Assembly: GCA_963790525.1 (NCBI GenBank)
Contig: CAWBOV010000006.1
Location: 1-64,000 of the forward strand
DNA: 64,000 nucleotides
DNA from: CAWBOV01 sp963790525
GTDB lineage: Bacteria > Actinomycetota > Actinomycetes > Mycobacteriales > Jatrophihabitantaceae
Direction: 5' to 3'
Part shown: positions 59,621 to 64,000 of the stretch, piece by piece
How the letters are laid out: every line of letters begins with the position of its first letter
Numbering within the stretch: position 1 is the stretch's first letter
Program-made: the position numbers and the translations under genes
The notes under the pieces: generated by a model
Databases searched by the model: none
What the model saw: the letters and a program-made list of their open reading frames with translations, nothing else
What the model was told of the DNA's origin: nothing

Positions 59621-61993
59621 CGTCCGGGCGCGCTGCGGGCGGCGGCGGGGCGCTCTCTCGGCCTGGTCGACGTGGCCGTCGCGGCGGCGTTGACCGCCGG
59701 TGGCCTGGTCGAGGTCGCGAACCTGAGCTACTCGGCGCCCGTCGCGCTGGGGGTGGCATCATGCGTGGTGAGCATCGCGCCGGTGGCGGTGCGGCGGCGG
59801 GCACCGTTCGTCGTGGCCGTTGTCGCTACCACGACGATGACCGTCTACGAGATCGCAACTCATGATCCCGACGGCTCGTTCATGGTTCCCGCCGCGGTAT
59901 TGGTCTATTACAGCGCGGGACGCGCGGCCGCTGAACGGGCTATGTGGACGCGCCTGGCCGCGCTACTCGGGTACGCGCTCGTGGCAAGTCCGCTGATGGG
60001 TGCCGCGATCGGGAAGACGTCGCTGCTCAGCGCGCTATCGGGGTGGCCGCTGACGGTAGTGCCGGTCGCCGCCGGCATCGTCGTGGCGCGGCGGGCGTCG
60101 CTCGTGCGCCGACTGGCCGAGGCCACCGCGAGCCTGCGCGACGAACAGCAAGTCAGGGCGCAGCGGCTGCTGGGTGAGGAACGTAATCGAGTGGCCCGCG
60201 AGCTGCATGACGTGGTCGCCCATCACGTGAGCGTGATGGTGATCCAGGCCGGCGGCGCGCGAGTAGTCGCGGCCACCGACCCAGCAGCGGCCGACGATGC
60301 GCTGCAGGTGGTCGAACGGTCCGGCCGGGAAGCGCTGGCCGATCTGCGTCGGATCATGGGGGTGATGCGGCGAAGCGACGCACCGGACGCCGATACGTCG
60401 ATCGGCCTTGCCCGTCTCGACCAGATCGTCGATCGCACCCGAGCCAGCGGGGTGCCGGTCGACGTCGATGTCCGCGGCCGGCTCGATCAAGTCCCGTCCG
60501 CCGTTGGTCTAGTGGCCTACCGAGTCGTGCAGGAGGCGTTGACCAACGTCGTCAAGCATGCCCGGCCGGCAACCGCGCGGGTAGCGATCAGCGTCGGCAT
60601 CCAATCCCTCGACGTCCGTATCACCGATGACGGTGCGCCTTCCGCGACACCGGTGCTGCCCGGATCCGGGCACGGCTTGATCGGTATGCGGGAACGGGTA
60701 GCGCTCTACGGCGGCCACCTGACAAGTGGGTATCGAGCCGGCGGCGGTTTCGAGGTTCACGCGAACATTCCGCTGCGCACCGAACCGCTCGAACCCCAGG
60801 TGGCCGACGAACAGGTCGGAGTCAGCGTTCCCGGTCGTGCGCGATGGGACGTCACAGCCAAGCGATGGCGCGCTGCGGTCAGACCGTGGTCGGACGTGCT
60901 GCTGGCCGGAGGTTGGTTGGTGACGCTCGAGGTGGACGCGCTCACCGATCAGTACCGGCGTGGCCCGGTCGCGGTGAACGTGATCGTGGTGGCGGTGATG
61001 GCGGTCGCGTTCGCCTGGCGACGACGGGTGCCGTTGCTGTACGTGGTGGTTGTCGGGCTCGCGGCCGTTCCGCTGGCTTCGGGGCTCACCTCCGCGCACG
61101 CGACCGTGGTCGGTTTCTACTGCGTCACCGTCCCGATGTTCACTGTCGCGGCCTGGCAGACCCGATCGCGGGCCGTTGCGGGGTTGGCGTTCTGGATCGC
61201 GGGAAGTGTCGGCGTCGCAATTGTCGGGCATGAGCCGCCCGCGGGCCTCGCCGGTGGCCTGGTCATGTCGTGCCTGCTGTGGGCGGCCGGGCGGCTGTGG
61301 CGCAGCCAACGTGTCCTCGCCGAGCGGGTGGCTGAAACGCACACGCTGCTCGCGGCTGAACGCGAGGACCGCGAACGGCTCGCTATCGCCAGCGAACGGG
61401 CCCGTATCGCCCGCGAGCTGCATACCGAGGTCGCCCAGGGCGTCGTGGCGATGATCGTGCAGGCGGCCGCGGCCCGCTGCGCGATCGGTGACGATCTGGG
61501 CGCCGCGACCGACGCAATCACGGCAATCGAGCAGGCCGGGCGCACGGCGCTCGCGCGAATGCGCGACATCCTCGGTGTGCTGCGCGCCCACCACGACCTG
61601 TTACAGGTACGGCCACAACCTGGCGTCGGACAGCTGCACGCGATCATCCAACGGCTACGCGACGATGGCCGCAGCGTTGAGCTGCGCGTCGAGGGTGACC
61701 CGGCGCCGCTGGTCGCTGGAATCGAGCTGACGACCTACCGGATCATCGAGGCCGCACTCGCCGAGTCCGACCCGCGCCCCTCACGCGATGTGATCATCGT
61801 GCTGCGGTTCAGCGAGGACCGGATCGAGATCGAAGCGACCGGCAGCGGCCTGCAACTATCCGCCCGACTACGGCTCACCGTCCGCGAACGCGCAGCACTA
61901 TGCAACGGAACGGTCGTCCCACCCGATGCCACCCAGACGCCAAGACTGCTGGTCCGCCTGCCCATCATGATCGCCGAAGCAGTCCCAGCATGA
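59594..61993 (+). CDS. Double sensor histidine kinase (two HisKA_3-type units in one chain)
   Basis: 799 residues from the ATG at 59594. Unit 1: about five membrane helices, the phosphohistidine box RNRVARELHDVVAHHVSVMV and an ATPase with a good N-box (VQEALTNVVKHARP) and GHGLIGMRERVALYGGHL. Unit 2 repeats the plan: helices at about 450-570, a His box RARIARELHTEVAQGVVAMI, but an ATPase part (TTYRIIEAALAES) without the N-box asparagine and without a clear G-box. So unit 2 probably accepts or senses rather than phosphorylates. Its stop overlaps the NarL regulator start (ATGA). Confidence 0.88.
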   Translation: MTVTAAARERPGALRAAAGRSLGLVDVAVAAALTAGGLVEVANLSYSAPVALGVASCVVSIAPVAVRRRAPFVVAVVATTTMTVYEIATHDPDGSFMVPAAVLVYYSAGRAAAERAMWTRLAALLGYALVASPLMGAAIGKTSLLSALSGWPLTVVPVAAGIVVARRASLVRRLAEATASLRDEQQVRAQRLLGEERNRVARELHDVVAHHVSVMVIQAGGARVVAATDPAAADDALQVVERSGREALADLRRIMGVMRRSDAPDADTSIGLARLDQIVDRTRASGVPVDVDVRGRLDQVPSAVGLVAYRVVQEALTNVVKHARPATARVAISVGIQSLDVRITDDGAPSATPVLPGSGHGLIGMRERVALYGGHLTSGYRAGGGFEVHANIPLRTEPLEPQVADEQVGVSVPGRARWDVTAKRWRAAVRPWSDVLLAGGWLVTLEVDALTDQYRRGPVAVNVIVVAVMAVAFAWRRRVPLLYVVVVGLAAVPLASGLTSAHATVVGFYCVTVPMFTVAAWQTRSRAVAGLAFWIAGSVGVAIVGHEPPAGLAGGLVMSCLLWAAGRLWRSQRVLAERVAETHTLLAAEREDRERLAIASERARIARELHTEVAQGVVAMIVQAAAARCAIGDDLGAATDAITAIEQAGRTALARMRDILGVLRAHHDLLQVRPQPGVGQLHAIIQRLRDDGRSVELRVEGDPAPLVAGIELTTYRIIEAALAESDPRPSRDVIIVLRFSEDRIEIEATGSGLQLSARLRLTVRERAALCNGTVVPPDATQTPRLLVRLPIMIAEAVPA

Positions 61994-62676
61994 CCTCAAG
62001 CCCCCCGATACGTGTCCTCATCGCTGACGACCAACAACTCGTCCGCGCCGGCTTTCGCATGATCCTCGCGACCCAACCCGACCTGCACGTCGTCGGCGAA
62101 GCTAGCAGCGGCATGGAAGCGATCACGCTCACGAAGGCAACTCAGCCCGACGTGATTCTGATGGATATCCGCATGCCCGACACCGACGGCATCGAAGCCA
62201 CTCGACGTATCCTCGCCGAACCTAACGAGTCGCCACCGCGGGTGCTGATCCTGACCACGTTCGATTTGGACGAATACGTGTACGAGGCGCTCCGCGCAGG
62301 AGCAAGCGGCTTTCTACTCAAAGATGTGCCACCCGAACAGCTCGCCGCCGGGGTCCGGATGGTTCACCGTGGCGACGCGTTGTTCGCGCCGAGCGTCACC
62401 CGGCGACTAATCGAAGAATTCACCACCTCCCAACGTCTGCGCCCGGTCGAGACGCCCGCCGCTTTGTCGACGCTCAGTCCCCGCGAGCACGAAGTCTTTC
62501 GGCTACTCGCTCGCGGCCACTCCAACCAACAAATCGCGAATCACCTCATCGTCGGCGAGACAACCGTCAAGACCCACGTCACCCGCATCCTCACCAAACT
62601 CGACTTACGCGATCGCGTTCAAGTCGTCGTCCTCGCCTACGAAAGCGGCATCATCACCCCAGGCCTAACCGACTGA
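61990..62676 (+). CDS. NarL-family response regulator
   Basis: 228 residues from the ATG at 61990. Receiver: VLIADDQQLVRAGFRMILAT, phospho-acceptor Asp in DVILMDIRMPD, GASGFLLKDVPP with the switch Lys. LuxR-type HTH: LSPREHEVFRLLARGHSNQQ, LIVGETTVKTHVTRILTKLD. It is the cognate partner of the overlapping double kinase. A target gene is unknown; the divergent membrane protein at 58682 is a candidate. Confidence 0.93.
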   Translation: MTSSPPIRVLIADDQQLVRAGFRMILATQPDLHVVGEASSGMEAITLTKATQPDVILMDIRMPDTDGIEATRRILAEPNESPPRVLILTTFDLDEYVYEALRAGASGFLLKDVPPEQLAAGVRMVHRGDALFAPSVTRRLIEEFTTSQRLRPVETPAALSTLSPREHEVFRLLARGHSNQQIANHLIVGETTVKTHVTRILTKLDLRDRVQVVVLAYESGIITPGLTD

Positions 62677-62774
62677 GCCCACCAGGCTCAACCAGTGACG
62701 GTGTTGACTTCATCTGGTTGAACCCTCGCTGCCAGGTCGGTTATTGGTCTGTGTTCGACCCGAACGTTTCCGGC

Positions 62775-63073
62775 ACGATGGAAGGCCTTGACTCGCGATG
62801 GCAGAGGTGAGGTCTTCGATCTACGCATGACACCGCGAGTCCTCACCCTGCACGAGGCTCCCGGTCTGCTTCGAGGAATCCGGTGTCGGCTGCGCCGAGT
62901 TGGGCTGCGTGCAACGGTCGTGCAACACCAGGACCGCAAGCAACCGTCACATCCAACGTCACCGACCAGGCTGAGGCCCACAACCAGCGGCGTCGCGACC
63001 AACCAACGCTGCCAACGCCGGGCGGAAAACGTTGACACAAAAGTGCTCACCCAACGCAGCTAGCGCAAGGTCG
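62775..63073. repeat. Upstream flank repeat of tRNA-Val copy 3
   Basis: Third copy of the region before tRNA-Val (CGATGGAAGGCC, GTGCAACGGTCGTGCAACAC, AAAACGTTGACACAAA), with four CCAACG hexamers. No gene supported. Confidence 0.8.
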
Positions 63074-63145
63074 GGGCGATTAGCTCAGTGGGAGAGCGCT
63101 TCCTTGACACGGAAGAGGCCACTGGTTCAATCCCAGTATCGCCCA
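63074..63145 (+). tRNA. tRNA-Val (GAC), copy 3
   Basis: Same 72-nt sequence as at 31346 and 49949: anticodon loop TTGACAC, acceptor GGGCGAT/ATCGCCC. Followed by a perfect hairpin terminator. Confidence 0.95.
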
Positions 63146-63394
63146 CCGAAGGCAGCCAAGACGGGCCCCGCAGCGATGCGGGGCCCGTCTTCGTGTCCGT
63201 CGTGATGGACGCTCGACTCATACCTCAGGTAGAGCCCGCGAGTCACCGCGCTGTGAGCCTGGCCGCCATGCCGGTGTTGCACGCCGGTTGCACCGATAGC
63301 CCGCAGCGGCTGCTCGAACTGTGGGTCCGACCGAATTTGCAAGGGGAGCGGCGTGCAAACGGCTCGGTGATCACTGCCTGGCGTGACTAATGCT
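63146..63394. repeat. Downstream flank repeat of tRNA-Val copy 3
   Basis: About 250 bp similar to 31418-31666 after copy 1, including TTGCACGCCGGTTGCACCGA and ACGGCTCGGTGATCACTGCC. Absent after copy 2. No gene supported. Confidence 0.75.
63160..63189 (+). terminator. Perfect hairpin terminator after tRNA-Val copy 3
   Basis: GACGGGCCCCGCA pairs exactly with TGCGGGGCCCGTC across a GCGA tetraloop, followed by TTCGTG. 13-bp stem. Confidence 0.8.
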
Positions 63395-63657
63395 CTGCGA
63401 CGGCCTGTTGGGCAATTTGTCGGCGACGGTCAACGCGAACGTCTGCTGCGGCATGAACGACACGAGAGCGCACCAAACGGTCCAGATCGCCAAGCCGATG
63501 TGTTCGGATAGGAGGGAGCACAAAAAGTCTCGCAGCGCGACTCCCTTCCCTCTGGCCTGCCAGACGGCCTCATCGTCGGGAGGCTAGTCAGGGATTCAGT
63601 GGCGTCCCGTGGGCGTTTCCGAAGCCTGTGGGTGGGGGTGCCGTTCCCTCGCAACTG

Positions 63658-64000
63658 TTAGGGCAGACGTCGCCGACATGGCCGGAGTCCTCGCACGGCC
63701 AGAAGTATGAGGACCACGGTCGCGGCCGTGCGCGCGGGTCGCGACCGACCAGGCCGAGGTGAGGCAGGCTCCGTTGTGGGGATGTCGCATGCGTGCTCTT
63801 GGTGTGCGGCCGTGCCTTGGTCGGGGCGGTCGGGGTGGATGCGTAGGACGGGTGCGGTGCGTCGCAGGGTTGCTTCGCGGCGGGCTTCGCTGAGGCCGTA
63901 GCCGGAGTCGCCGTGGGGTCCGCACAGGACGGAGGTGACGGCGGCGTAGGCGGTGATCCAGTTATCCCAGCCGGTGTCGTCGTCGGGTCCGGTGGGGGAG
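63658..64000 (-). CDS. Hypothetical protein, partial (runs off the window end)
   Basis: A minus-strand frame open from the right edge to the TAA at 63658 (about 113 codons): TGWDNWITAYAAVTSVLCGP, HGDSGYGLSEARREATLRRT, APVLRIHPDRPDQGTAAHQE, then a hydrophobic stretch (TAATVVLILLAVRGL) near the end. The start is outside the window. Composition looks coding and the N-terminal part folded. No family recognised. Confidence 0.5.
   Translation of the reverse strand, partial: SPTGPDDDTGWDNWITAYAAVTSVLCGPHGDSGYGLSEARREATLRRTAPVLRIHPDRPDQGTAAHQEHACDIPTTEPASPRPGRSRPARTAATVVLILLAVRGLRPCRRRLP

Noticed and set aside
62688..63050. Minus-strand frames before the tRNA-Val copies as integrase remnants
   Set aside because: No tyrosine or serine recombinase motif (R..HxxR..Y) could be found in any frame; I list the region as a repeat only.

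Overview
The window is high-GC DNA with GTG/TTG starts, 4-base ATGA/GTGA gene overlaps, NarL-type two-component genes, GlsB, DUF1206, DUF302 and DUF6153-like proteins, and cytochrome b/molybdoenzyme modules. This points to an actinobacterium (Actinomycetota); I cannot resolve genus or order. Much of it looks like accessory, island-type DNA. It holds three copies of one tRNA-Val(GAC) gene, an IS3-family element, an IS256-like tail, a phage capsid remnant, several truncated genes and many frameshifted ones.

Layout. 1-7700: mostly decayed genes (methyltransferase, STAS protein, HK97-type capsid, aldose 1-epimerase with one amber codon) around an intact NarL regulator, a GlsB protein and an IS3 element. 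7.8-16.8 kb: a frameshifted cytochrome b561/molybdopterin oxidoreductase, a hydroxyacid dehydrogenase plus MFS pair, a second MFS protein, a 39-bp tandem repeat, a channel-like membrane protein and a Ca2+/cation antiporter. Shared TTGCG palindromes lie in three of the promoter regions. 16.8-20.8 kb: a nitrate-reductase-like molybdoenzyme, a helical protein and a DUF488-CBS fusion. 21-25.7 kb: carbonic anhydrase, UspA, zinc-ribbon protein, MarR regulator, ClC-CBS channel and a small zinc-ribbon membrane protein; three copies of a TATCGT-N3-ACGATA operator suggest one MarR regulon. 26-31 kb: cupin pair, intact b561-molybdoenzyme fusion, and an XRE/AbiEii-type toxin-antitoxin pair with its operator.

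31.3-50 kb lies between tRNA-Val copies 1 and 2. It holds CDF efflux plus ArsR, then BlaI-M56 protease-MFS divergent from uppP with two BlaI-type dyads between them. Next come lgt-small membrane protein-MarR divergent from PAP2-ClC-sulfite oxidase. Then a CsoR/CstR-like repressor that lacks the Cu-binding His is divergent from an MMPL transporter and DUF302. After that come a cupredoxin lipoprotein and an ArsR/YHS-permease pair with its own dyads. 50-63 kb lies between copies 2 and 3. It holds truncated methyltransferase and phytoene-dehydrogenase-like fragments, a three-gene cytochrome b module with two frameshifts, DUF1206-phospholipase D, a MarR regulator with palindromic operators, and a double histidine kinase with its NarL regulator.

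As a set, the genes deal with redox chemistry (Mo enzymes, cytochromes b, cupredoxin), sulfur and metal stress (sulfite oxidase, CstR-like repressor, CDF, permease), envelope lipid recycling (UppP, PAP2, Lgt, phospholipase D) and chloride transport. Local one- and two-component regulators with visible operators control many of them. Broken genes are frequent enough that indel errors in the assembly should be kept in mind beside true decay.
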